Below, in pieces: positions 23,532 through 32,262 of a stretch of DNA of 32,339 nucleotides. The stretch's first letter is position 1; each line of letters starts with the position of its first letter. A program made the position numbers and the translations under genes. The notes below the pieces were generated by a model. That model was given only the letters and a program-made list of their open reading frames with translations. It searched no databases and had not been told where the DNA came from. Origin of the DNA: Bacteroides sp. (GTDB lineage Bacteria; Bacteroidota; Bacteroidia; Bacteroidales; Bacteroidaceae); assembly GCA_017621035.1 (NCBI GenBank), contig JAGATY010000012.1:1-32339 (forward strand), read 5' to 3'.

Positions 23532-24107
23532 ATGATAATCGAGCAACACCCACTGCAACCATTCCTCCCCGCCAACGCACGTCTGCTGATGCTGGGCAGT
23601 TTTCCCCCGCAACAGAAGCGCTGGTCGATGGAATTTTACTACCCCAACTGGAACAACGACATGTGGCGCATCACCGGACAGATATTCTTTCAAGACAAAG
23701 AGCATTTTGCCGACAATGCACGGAAAGTTTTCCGCAAAGAACAACTCATCCGCTTCCTCCAAGAGAAAGGGATTGCCCTCTACGACACCGCCACCGCCGT
23801 TTGCCGACTGCAAGACAATGCCTCCGACAAATTCCTTCAGATTGTACAGCCCACCGATGTTGCCGCACTGCTCCACCAACTTCCGCACTGCCAGGCCATC
23901 GTCACCACCGGCGAAAAAGCCACCGAAACTCTGTGCGAACGCTTCTCCATCGCCGCTCCCCGCGTAGGCAGTTTTACCCCTTTTGTGTGGGAAGAGCGTA
24001 CCATGCGCCTCTATCGGATGCCCTCTTCCTCCCGCGCCTACCCGCTTGCCTTGGAGAAGAAAGCTGCGTTCTATCGCACTATGTATCAAGAGATAGGAAT
24101 GCTTTGA
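23532..24107 (+). CDS. Uracil-DNA glycosylase superfamily protein (Mug/UDG-like)
   Basis: A 191-residue protein with the UDG fold. Near the N-terminus LLMLGSFPPQQKRW matches the active-site loop of the Mug/UDG superfamily, followed by FYYPNWNNDMWRI. IVTTGEKATETL is a later conserved strand-loop, and RLYRMPSSSRAYP is the C-terminal DNA-contact loop. Homologues excise uracil or mismatched bases, but this branch is often annotated only as a superfamily member. The start at 23499 lies within the inverted-repeat arm; ATG at 23532 (MIIEQHPLQPF) is preferred. Confidence 0.78.
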   Translation: MIIEQHPLQPFLPANARLLMLGSFPPQQKRWSMEFYYPNWNNDMWRITGQIFFQDKEHFADNARKVFRKEQLIRFLQEKGIALYDTATAVCRLQDNASDKFLQIVQPTDVAALLHQLPHCQAIVTTGEKATETLCERFSIAAPRVGSFTPFVWEERTMRLYRMPSSSRAYPLALEKKAAFYRTMYQEIGML

Positions 24108-24165
24108 AGCCGCGCCGTCGTTGTCCGTCGACCGAATGCTTTGGAAAAATAACTCCTCCGAACGC

Positions 24166-24195
24166 TTGCCCATTAAAAAGTTTCTGTTACCTTTG
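24166..24195 (+). promoter_or_regulatory. Promoter of tRNA-Trp (TTG-N19-TACCTTTG)
   Basis: TTG at 24166-24168, 19-base spacer, TACCTTTG at 24188-24195, followed by CAGCC. The tRNA begins 11 bases after the box. Confidence 0.75.
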
Positions 24196-24206
24196 CAGCC
24201 GCAAAC

Positions 24207-24279
24207 ACGGGAGTAGCTCAGTTGGTAGAGCACCGGTCTCCAAAACCGGGTGTCGGGAGTTCGAGCCTCTCCTCCCGTG
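24207..24279 (+). tRNA. tRNA-Trp (anticodon CCA)
   Basis: The 73-base sequence folds fully: acceptor ACGGGAG/CTCCCGT, D stem GCTC/GAGC with AGTTGGTA loop, anticodon stem CCGGT/ACCGG with loop CTCCAAA (anticodon CCA), five-base variable loop and T loop TTCGAGC. The discriminator base is G; CCA is not encoded. A promoter precedes it and a terminator follows, so it is a single-tRNA unit. Confidence 0.96.
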
Positions 24280-24294
24280 CTAACAATTCCGAAG

Positions 24295-24335
24295 AACCAC
24301 TTCAGCAATCTAAAGCTGAGGTGGTTTTCTTTTTC
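24295..24335 (+). terminator. Intrinsic terminator after tRNA-Trp
   Basis: AACCACTTCAGC and GCTGAGGTGGTT form a 12-bp stem with one G-T pair around an 8-base loop, followed by TTCTTTTTC, 15 bases after the tRNA. Confidence 0.85.
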
Positions 24336-24437
24336 CGGCCTGCCGAAATACCGATGCAACGCCCCCGCCACTTGAGTGAAGAGCGCCACGATTGCCGGCA
24401 AAGAGTTGGCAGATGCTGTGGCGGGAGCAGGAGGCAT

Positions 24438-24479
24438 AAAAAACGAGGGGGAAGCGACCGTGTGGCTGCCTCCCCCTCG
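24438..24479 (-). terminator. Intrinsic terminator of groES-groEL
   Basis: On the minus strand CGAGGGGGA pairs with TCCCCCTCG and is followed by TTTTTT. It lies 25 bases past the groEL stop codon. Confidence 0.85.
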
Positions 24480-24503
24480 CGGGTTATGTCTGTAAGCAAT
24501 GAA

Positions 24504-26220
<1,717 letters not shown>

Positions 26221-26222
26221 CC

Positions 26223-26495
26223 TTATCCCACTACTGCGAGCACGTCGCTCTGACGCATGATGAGGTACTTGGTGCCTTCAATCTCCAGCTCGGTGCCGGC
26301 ATACTTGCCGTAGAGTACGGTGTCGCCCACCTTCAGCACCATTTCCTCGTCCTTTGTGCCATTGCCGGCTGCAACGACTTCGCCTTTCAGCGGTTTTTCC
26401 TTAGCGGTGTCGGGGATGATGATGCCACCGATTGTTTTTTCTTCTGCAGGTGCAGGGAGTATCAATACTCGGTCTGCCAACGGTTTAATGTTCAT
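26223..26495 (-). CDS. groS: Co-chaperonin GroES (10 kDa)
   Basis: A 90-residue GroES, the heptameric lid of GroEL. It starts [14 protein letters not shown], contains the mobile-loop region [16 protein letters not shown] and the [13 protein letters not shown] turn, and ends [22 protein letters not shown] at 26495 is preferred over an upstream TTG; AAAGGAA lies just before it. It is the first gene of the chaperonin operon. No CIRCE element is seen upstream; a sigma-54-like site and a 42-bp repeat array lie there instead. Confidence 0.97.
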   Translation of the reverse strand: MNIKPLADRVLILPAPAEEKTIGGIIIPDTAKEKPLKGEVVAAGNGTKDEEMVLKVGDTVLYGKYAGTELEIEGTKYLIMRQSDVLAVVG

Positions 26496-26570
26496 GATAG
26501 TTCCTTTCAATTTTTATGTTATACACTTTATTTTTCTTGATTCTTGCTCGGTTGCAAGCACCGATGACAC

Positions 26571-26587
26571 TGCGAAAACCGTGCCAA
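26571..26587 (-). promoter_or_regulatory. Sigma-54-like promoter upstream of groES
   Basis: On the minus strand TTGGCACGGTTTTCGCA has GG and GC separated by 10 bases and differs from the sigma-54 consensus TTGGCACGrnnnTTGCw at one position. It is 76 bases upstream of the groES ATG. I saw no TAnnTTTG box in the same region. Confidence 0.35.
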
Positions 26588-26709
26588 AGGCAAAAACGCC
26601 CGTTGTGACAGTTGCGAACTGACATTTTGTCGCGACGGCTGACAGCGTGATGGGTAAATACGACAGGATGGAGGCCGTCGCCCCCTCCGCGGAGCCGCCG
26701 AAGTGGTTC

Positions 26710-26877
26710 GGAATAATCGCTTTCGTGAAGGTGATTATTAGCTGCCAGCCCGAAACCGTCGCCGTCACGAAGGCGATTATTAGCCACCGATAGGAAACCG
26801 TCGCCGTCATGAAGGCGATTATTCGCCATCGGTAAGAAATAATCTCGTTCACGAAGGCGATTATTTCGGGCGAAAAT
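26710..26877. repeat. Four tandem 42-bp units with internal palindromes
   Basis: Units start at 26710, 26752, 26794 and 26836, each 42 bases. All share the core CGAAGGCGATTATT or a close variant (GTGAAGGTGATTATT in the first). Units 1 and 4 contain AATAATC...GATTATT inverted repeats; units 2 and 3 contain GTCGCC...GGCGAT. The array lies between groES (minus) and the AraC-like gene (plus), in a 447-base intergenic stretch. Confidence 0.88.
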
Positions 26878-26893
26878 TTTGTGTTCAAAACAG

Positions 26894-26924
26894 TTGCGGA
26901 GACGGAGAAAAGCGTGTATCTTTG
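26894..26924 (+). promoter_or_regulatory. Bacteroidetes promoter (TTG-N20-TATCTTTG)
   Basis: TTG at 26894-26896, 20-base spacer, TATCTTTG at 26917-26924. It drives the AraC-like gene at 26943 with a very short leader (about 12 bases). Confidence 0.75.
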
Positions 26925-26942
26925 CCCCAAAACTCAGGAAAT

Positions 26943-27491
26943 ATGACAAGAGCAGGGTCAGGCAACGCCTGGAAACATCGAAATTACGACAGCGACTTTC
27001 CGCGCACCTTTAAAACGCGCAAGTTGAAGAGTGTGCCGCAATACACGGTGGACGACCTCTACATTTCGCCCCTCTGCCGCCGCCGGCGCTACAACGAGGA
27101 GGACGGGAGGGCCTACTACGAGCCGATGGAGCGGCGACTGAAGCCCTCGGGCATACACATCTTGGACGAATTGCTGCTGCGGCTGACGCAGGGCAAGAGC
27201 AGCATGAGGGAGTTTGTGAACTTGCACGGGTTGCGGACGGAGGATGTGGACTCGCTCATCTTCCTGCTGACCGGCATGCGGGGCATCGACTTCAGGCAGG
27301 CGTACCAGTCGCGGCTGGTGGACGAATTGCTGCGCTACACCGACCTGGAGCAGGCCGACGTGGCGCGACTGAGCGGACTGGGCACGGCCTACAACCTCTA
27401 CCTGGTGTGTAAGCGCGACCACGGCGTGGCACCCGGCGTCCGCCGCAAGCAGCTGCAGAAGGAGGGCGACGTGGGACGATTCGCCCTGTAG
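26943..27491 (+). CDS. AraC-like helix-turn-helix protein of unknown target
   Basis: A 182-residue protein. The N-terminal half is basic (GNAWKHRNYDSDFPRTFKTRKLK) and has no ligand-binding cupin fold that I recognise. The C-terminal region, about residues 100-170, resembles the double helix-turn-helix of AraC regulators: QSRLVDELLRYTDLEQADVA, LSGLGTAYNLYLVCKRDHG, VAPGVRRKQL. It could bind DNA; the target is unknown. ATG 26943 has AGGAAAT just upstream. It is 44 bases before the menaquinone methyltransferase gene, so the two may share a transcript. Confidence 0.65.
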   Translation: MTRAGSGNAWKHRNYDSDFPRTFKTRKLKSVPQYTVDDLYISPLCRRRRYNEEDGRAYYEPMERRLKPSGIHILDELLLRLTQGKSSMREFVNLHGLRTEDVDSLIFLLTGMRGIDFRQAYQSRLVDELLRYTDLEQADVARLSGLGTAYNLYLVCKRDHGVAPGVRRKQLQKEGDVGRFAL

Positions 27492-27535
27492 ACCTCAGTC
27501 CCAAGCATCATTGTTACACAACTAAATATACAACC

Positions 27536-28246
27536 ATGGCTAATAAAGAAGGTATCAGAAAACTGTTTAACAACATTGCGGCGGATTATGACCGCCTAAA
27601 CCACTTGCTTTCGCTGAACATCGACAAGATATGGCGGCGCAAAGCGGTGCGACAGATTGTTGACGTGCGCAAACCGCTGCGCGTGCTGGACGTGGCGTGC
27701 GGAACGGGCGACCTTACGATTGAAATTGCGCGCCGCGTGGCGCCGGGCAGCCAAGTGACGGGCATCGACCTGTCGGAGGGCATGATGGCCATCGGCCGCG
27801 AAAAGATTGCCCGCGCGGGCGTGACGGCGGAGATGGTGCTGGGCGACTGCGAGGCACTGCCCTACGAGGCGAATCAGTTCGACCGCATCGCCGTGGGCTT
27901 CGGGGTGCGTAACTTCGAGCATATGGAGCGAAGCATACGCGAGATGTTCCGCGTGCTGGTGCCGGGCGGACGGCTGCTCATCCTGGAGCTGTCGCTGCCG
28001 ACCAACACCTTCATCCGCCGGTGCTACAAGTTCTATTTCCAGAAGATTCTGCCCATCGTGGGAGGAATGATTTCCGGCAACTACGGTGCCTACGACTATC
28101 TGCCGGCCTCGGTGATTAACTTTCCCGTCCCCAAACGCTTCCTGGAAATGATGGAGCAGGCGGGATTCTGCGAACTGAAGCAAAAGCCGCTGACGTTTGG
28201 CATCTGCCGGATATACATCGGCACCAAACCGCTGCAGCATGACTAA
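27536..28246 (+). CDS. ubiE: Demethylmenaquinone methyltransferase (MenG/UbiE)
   Basis: A 236-residue class I SAM-dependent methyltransferase that makes the last step of menaquinone synthesis. Family features: NNIAADYDRLNHLLSLNID near the N-terminus, the SAM motif VLDVACGTGDLTIEI (residues about 50-64), GIDLSEGMM, and ERSIREMFRVLVPGGRLLILELSLP. The end (GICRIYIGTKP) is the conserved C-terminus. In anaerobic Bacteroides menaquinone feeds fumarate reductase. No following biosynthetic gene is present; the next 180 bases hold the convergent terminator of the GH9 gene. Confidence 0.95.
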   Translation: MANKEGIRKLFNNIAADYDRLNHLLSLNIDKIWRRKAVRQIVDVRKPLRVLDVACGTGDLTIEIARRVAPGSQVTGIDLSEGMMAIGREKIARAGVTAEMVLGDCEALPYEANQFDRIAVGFGVRNFEHMERSIREMFRVLVPGGRLLILELSLPTNTFIRRCYKFYFQKILPIVGGMISGNYGAYDYLPASVINFPVPKRFLEMMEQAGFCELKQKPLTFGICRIYIGTKPLQHD

Positions 28247-28339
28247 AAGTTGAATTGAGGCCATGCGCCTGCGGACGCTGCCCGTCAGTGTGTGGCGGGG
28301 GTGATAGCGGGCACGGGATGCGCTTCGGTGCCGGTGCAG

Positions 28340-28379
28340 AAAAAAGCAAAGCCCTCGACCTTCGCAGGCGGAGAGCTTT
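28340..28379 (-). terminator. Intrinsic terminator of the GH9/deacetylase gene
   Basis: On the minus strand AAAGCTCTC pairs with GAGGGCTTT (one mismatch), with an inner CCT/AGG pairing, and is followed by GC and TTTTTT. It is about 50 bases past the stop codon at 28429. Confidence 0.7.
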
Positions 28380-28428
28380 ACCGAAACACCGTTGTGTTTC
28401 TGAAACCGATTGAATATCTTTAATATCT

Positions 28429-30936
28429 TTAGATGCCGACAGCCTCGCGCAGAGGGGCAAATCGGTAGCCCTTGCGTTTGAGGGTCTTCATCATTTTGTC
28501 TAAGTATCCGTTGTAGAATTTGTCCGTGCGGTCGTCGTGCGTGCCGAAGTGTATCAGCATGAGGTGACCGTTGAGGGATTCTTTCTTTTCCACTTCCATG
28601 ATTTTGTTGTAGATGACCTTGCTGCTCCGGTAGTTCTTCATGTCGGGCGTGGTGTAGTCGGCGTTGCTCATGGTGCCCGGGGTGTAGTTGACAACCTGGA
28701 TGCCCATGCTCTTGGCCCAGGCGGCTATCTCACGGTTGTAGTACTCGTAGGGCGGAATGTAGAGGGGTGCATCTTGATAGCTGATGCCGCACCGGCGCAT
28801 GGCTTCGTAACTCTTCTGCATGTCGGCCTCAAATTCTTGGCGGGTGACGAGCAGGGAGTCTCGATTTTCCCACGGCATGTAGAGCAGGTGGCCGTAGCTA
28901 TGGCTGCCTACGTAGTGTCCCTCGGCCAGGAGTCGCTTCACCACGTCGGGGTAGAGCTCGAAGAACTTTCCGGTGAAGAAGAAGGCACCCTTCACCCCGT
29001 GCTTCTTCAGGGTGGCGATGATGGCATCGGCTCCATCAGCCTTGTCGTGGGCGGTGAAGACGAGGGTGAGCTGCTTCTTGGTGGGGTCGGTGCGCACAAT
29101 GCCGTCGTTGACGTAGATGTTGCGGTCGGCTTGGATGCCGCTCTGCTTCATGCCCTCGGCCTGCATGGAGGAGAGGTAGTAGGTGAGGCAGGCCACACCG
29201 TCCATGGTAGGCTCGTTGGTGGCATAGTCGCCGATGACGTCGTGATAGACCATCTCGGCATGGAAGCGTTCATAGTCTTGTCCGGTCTTACCCGCTGCTT
29301 CGCGCAGACTAACGCCTTGTTGCTTGGCAAAGATGGTGGCATAAACGGGACCATCGACCAATCCGCCGGGGGTGGTTCCGACGTTCTCATTCAGGTAAGA
29401 GGAGTGCGGCTGGATGGGATAGTCGCCATGCAGCGGCAATTCAACCACCATGCTCGTGCCCCAGGGGTTGCAACCGAAGAGCCAGTCGAGCATGGCTGCT
29501 TCCATCTCGGCATATGTCTGGTCGCCCGTAGTCTCGCGATAGAGACGGCACTGGGTCAGCATGGCGGTGGTCAGGTTGTTGGAGCACCAGATGTAGGGTA
29601 TTCCGTGGAGGAAGGGGTTTTGAACAGCCTTCTCGTAGGTGCGACGGATGCCGGCGTGCATGTTGCGAATGAACTCGCGATTGAGACGATTGTCGCCCTT
29701 CACCGTGGCCAGGTGGTAGTGTCCCATGTTCATGAAGGGGTACCACTGGTAGTGTCTGGCACTATCGGCACCCATCCAGGGCGTTACCGGCTCGCGTCGG
29801 CCATACTCTACGGCCTGCTCCAGGTAGCGCTTCTCGCCCGTCATGTTGTAAAGCTCGACGGCTCCCAGCTCCATGTCGTCCACCCAGTTGTCTTCTTCAT
29901 ATATATAAGGAGAGAGGACGGAGGCGGTTTGGCAAGCGCCGGGCTTCTTCACACCTTCTTGATAGGCAGCATCAGCCTTGGCACCGATGGTAGCGGCATA
30001 GTCGGGATAGAAATCTTTCAGCACGCGGGCACCGAGGGCAAAGCAGGAGGCGAACTTGCCGGCCGTGCTGGCCACTCCGGTAGTGGCGTTCATGAACTTG
30101 CCTCGCACCTGCGGCTCTCCGCTACAGAAGTAGACGGGACGTCCTTTTCCGGGGCCGTAGCCATAGTCCACCGTGTCGTTCTGCGGTTGGCGCATGCCGG
30201 CATGGTCGCGGTCGTCGGCAATCTGGTTATAGAGTTCGCCGGGCTCGGGATTCATGCGACAGAGCCAGTCCATTCCCCACTTGATTTCGTCTACGATGTC
30301 GGGAATTCCGTTGGCGCCCGGGTGGCCATCCTTGTCGTAGGCATCGCCAAAGGCTTCGGGATTCTGCTGATAGGCAAACATCATCTGGTAGACGGCATTG
30401 GCCGAGGTGGTGGTGTATTGCAAGTAGTCGGTAGCGTCGTGCCATCCGCCGCGCACGTCGATGTGCTGACCGGTCTTGGTGGGATGGTAGAGGATGTATC
30501 CATCGTGCACGTGGCAACTATCTTTGGTGAAGGGATTGTATCCGCAACGCTGCTGGCGCATGTAGTTCAGCAGGAAGTCAGCCGTACCGTTATACACCTG
30601 TGCGTTGATGGCAAAGCGTGGTGAGGTGGTCTTGCCCGCCTTCAGGTAATAGGTTCCGCTGGTGGTGAAGTCGCTGAAGTCCAGTCGGTAGGTACTCTTC
30701 ATTCCGCCCATCGCTCCGGTGGCCTTGGGGGTGCTGAAGGTGCGGACGGTTTCTCCGGTAAAGGCATCCACCAGTGCGTACTCTTTCACGTTGGTTCCCT
30801 CTTCGCTCATAAACACTGCTACCTTGATGGATTGAGGCAGATAGCCGAGCTGGTTGATTCTGATCCATTCGTCGGCCTGCAAGGGCAATGCCATCAAGGA
30901 GGCCAGGGCTATAAATAGCCAAAGATTCTTTTTCAT
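28429..30936 (-). CDS. GH9 glycoside hydrolase fused to a divergent polysaccharide deacetylase (CE4/NodB-like) domain
   Basis: An 835-residue exported protein. Residues 1-21 are a signal peptide; 22-110 are an Ig-like CelD_N domain (IRINQLGYLPQSIKVAVF); about 115-600 are the GH9 catalytic domain, with GGWHDATDY (Asp167 and Asp170, base) and YATNEPTMDG (Glu575, acid), so it should hydrolyse beta-glucan. Residues about 620-835 resemble a NodB deacetylase: HSYGH (His679, His683) and Asp631 keep a metal triad, and LMLIHFGTH is the last motif. However, the usual DD of motif 1 is His630-Asp631 and the RxPY arginine is Ile727, so activity is uncertain. It has its own promoter and terminator; no SusC/SusD pair is near. 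Confidence 0.85.
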   Translation of the reverse strand: MKKNLWLFIALASLMALPLQADEWIRINQLGYLPQSIKVAVFMSEEGTNVKEYALVDAFTGETVRTFSTPKATGAMGGMKSTYRLDFSDFTTSGTYYLKAGKTTSPRFAINAQVYNGTADFLLNYMRQQRCGYNPFTKDSCHVHDGYILYHPTKTGQHIDVRGGWHDATDYLQYTTTSANAVYQMMFAYQQNPEAFGDAYDKDGHPGANGIPDIVDEIKWGMDWLCRMNPEPGELYNQIADDRDHAGMRQPQNDTVDYGYGPGKGRPVYFCSGEPQVRGKFMNATTGVASTAGKFASCFALGARVLKDFYPDYAATIGAKADAAYQEGVKKPGACQTASVLSPYIYEEDNWVDDMELGAVELYNMTGEKRYLEQAVEYGRREPVTPWMGADSARHYQWYPFMNMGHYHLATVKGDNRLNREFIRNMHAGIRRTYEKAVQNPFLHGIPYIWCSNNLTTAMLTQCRLYRETTGDQTYAEMEAAMLDWLFGCNPWGTSMVVELPLHGDYPIQPHSSYLNENVGTTPGGLVDGPVYATIFAKQQGVSLREAAGKTGQDYERFHAEMVYHDVIGDYATNEPTMDGVACLTYYLSSMQAEGMKQSGIQADRNIYVNDGIVRTDPTKKQLTLVFTAHDKADGADAIIATLKKHGVKGAFFFTGKFFELYPDVVKRLLAEGHYVGSHSYGHLLYMPWENRDSLLVTRQEFEADMQKSYEAMRRCGISYQDAPLYIPPYEYYNREIAAWAKSMGIQVVNYTPGTMSNADYTTPDMKNYRSSKVIYNKIMEVEKKESLNGHLMLIHFGTHDDRTDKFYNGYLDKMMKTLKRKGYRFAPLREAVGI

Positions 30937-30984
30937 AAAGAACTAGATTTTAAAGTTTATATTCTCAACTTTTATTTGTGCTGA

Positions 30985-31014
30985 CAAAGATAGTGCGATT
31001 TCTGCTAAGAACAA
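30985..31014 (-). promoter_or_regulatory. Promoter of the GH9/deacetylase gene (TTG-N19-TATCTTTG)
   Basis: On the minus strand TTG at 31014-31012 and TATCTTTG at 30992-30985 are separated by 19 bases, 49 bases before the ATG at 30936. Confidence 0.7.
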
Positions 31015-31019
31015 AACGG

Positions 31020-31208
31020 AGGGAATGAAGAATGAGGAAATGAAGAATAAGGGAATGAAGAATGAAGAATGAAGAATTAAGAATTAAGAATGAGGAATGA
31101 AGAATGAGGAATGAAGAGGGGTTGTTGAGCGAAAGCGAAAAATTTCCATCCGAACGGTATTCTTCATTTCCCGAGCGAAGCGAAGGTATTCTTCATTCTT
31201 CATTTCCC
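31020..31208. repeat. GAATGAA-rich simple repeats with an inverted copy
   Basis: From 31020 to about 31116 the sequence is an irregular run of GAATGAA and GAATTAA units. The complementary ATTCTTCATTCTTCATTTCCC lies at 31188-31208 and TATTCTTCATTTCCC at 31159-31173. GGGAATGAAGAATGAAGAAT (31051-31070) would pair with the right copy, giving a hairpin of about 20 bp. No gene is seen between 30937 and 31212. Confidence 0.75.
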
Positions 31209-31212
31209 TGAA

Positions 31213-32037
31213 TCAGTTGCATTGTTTCAGCAAGTCGCGCAACTCACTATAGGGGACGCCCAACTTCATGGCCTGCTCGAAGTCTTGCTTGGCTTGCACC
31301 TTCTTCTTCTGAGTCAGATAGAGCTGTCCACGCATCAGGTAGGCCTCCACACGTGTGGCATCCAGGCGGATGGCCTCATCCAAATCCACCAGCGCTGCAT
31401 CCGTCCGATTCAAGTCCTGCTCCACACCGGCTCGTGCCGTCAGCAGAAGCGCGTCGGAGGGCGACTCTTCCAGCATCTCATTCAGCACGTTCAGAGCCTC
31501 TTCGGGCTTCTTCTCCCGCTGGCACAGCGTGGCCAGTCCGAGGCGAGCGTTGTAGTGCTTTGCATCCAGCTTGAGCAGACGCTGGTAGTCGGCACGTGCA
31601 AAGGGGTAGTTGCGTTGTTGCATATAGATGTAGGCTCGCATCAGCAATGCCTCGATGTTGGTCGGCTCCACGTCCAAGGCCTGCGAGTAGTCCACCCGCG
31701 CCAAATCATCCTTCCCCAACTCCATGTAGAGCGTGGCTCGACTCAGCAAGATAGGTACCGCATTGGGTTGGGCATTCAGGGCAAAGGAGTAAGACTGCAA
31801 AGCTTCGTCATACCTGCGCTGACGACGTTGGATAGTGCCCAGGTTGGAGAACAACATGGCATTGCGCTCGTTGGCAGGGTCTAACTTCAGTGCCTGCTTG
31901 ATGTACTCTTCTGCCAGCAACAAGCTATCTTGCCCGATGGCTGTTGCTGCACGCTCACACAACGCATCGTAACTCTGTGCCGAGGCGGCAACCATCCACA
32001 TTGTAAGACATACAAAGACTATAAACAATCTCTTCAT
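31213..32037 (-). CDS. Exported tetratricopeptide-repeat (TPR) protein
   Basis: A 274-residue protein with an N-terminal signal peptide (MKRLFIVFVCLTMWMVAASAQ) and about six consecutive TPR units of 34 residues filling the rest. Examples are NLGTIQRRQRRYDEALQSYS, LLMRAYIYMQQRNYPFARAD and YLMRGQLYLTQKKKVQAKQD. TPR arrays act as binding scaffolds; the partner is unknown. It has its own promoter (32139-32169) and is followed by the GAATGAA repeat region. Confidence 0.85.
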   Translation of the reverse strand: MKRLFIVFVCLTMWMVAASAQSYDALCERAATAIGQDSLLLAEEYIKQALKLDPANERNAMLFSNLGTIQRRQRRYDEALQSYSFALNAQPNAVPILLSRATLYMELGKDDLARVDYSQALDVEPTNIEALLMRAYIYMQQRNYPFARADYQRLLKLDAKHYNARLGLATLCQREKKPEEALNVLNEMLEESPSDALLLTARAGVEQDLNRTDAALVDLDEAIRLDATRVEAYLMRGQLYLTQKKKVQAKQDFEQAMKLGVPYSELRDLLKQCN

Positions 32038-32138
32038 ACTTAATCCGTTTCTTAGTTAAATCCAGTATTATAAATGAGGTAAAACATCGCTTTCTTTTGG
32101 TAAAGCCCAAGGCCCCGCCTTGCTAACTCGTAACATTG

Positions 32139-32169
32139 CAAAGATACAACATTGGCATGGGATTATCAA
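32139..32169 (-). promoter_or_regulatory. Promoter of the TPR gene (TTG-N20-TATCTTTG)
   Basis: On the minus strand TTG at 32169-32167, a 20-base spacer and TATCTTTG at 32146-32139, about 100 bases before the ATG at 32037. Confidence 0.7.
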
Positions 32170-32228
32170 GCTTTTAAACAATCATTTTTCAATTAAAAGA
32201 AAACTTTGATATATTTTCAAATACACCT

Positions 32229-32262
32229 ATGACAGATGACAGTAATGACAGTTATGACAGTT
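32229..32262. repeat. Four ATGACAG repeats near the right edge
   Basis: ATGACAG occurs at 32229-32235, 32236-32242, 32245-32251 and 32254-32260, with spacings 7, 9 and 9. The last 300 bases of the window are otherwise A/T-rich with no gene. Confidence 0.85.

Noticed and set aside
26710-26877. Possible CRISPR array
   Set aside because: Units are contiguous with no unique spacers and no cas genes nearby.
26485-26949. Open frames of 138-154 residues over the 42-bp array
   Set aside because: They are open because the repeat period is a multiple of three; the peptide is only the translated repeat.
28383-28400. GAAACAC/GTGTTTC hairpin after ubiE
   Set aside because: Perfect 7-bp stem but no T run; the terminator next to it (28340-28379) explains the region better.
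28537-30624. A 695-residue open frame opposite the GH9/deacetylase gene
   Set aside because: Shadow of a GC-biased coding region; no domain, promoter or start region.
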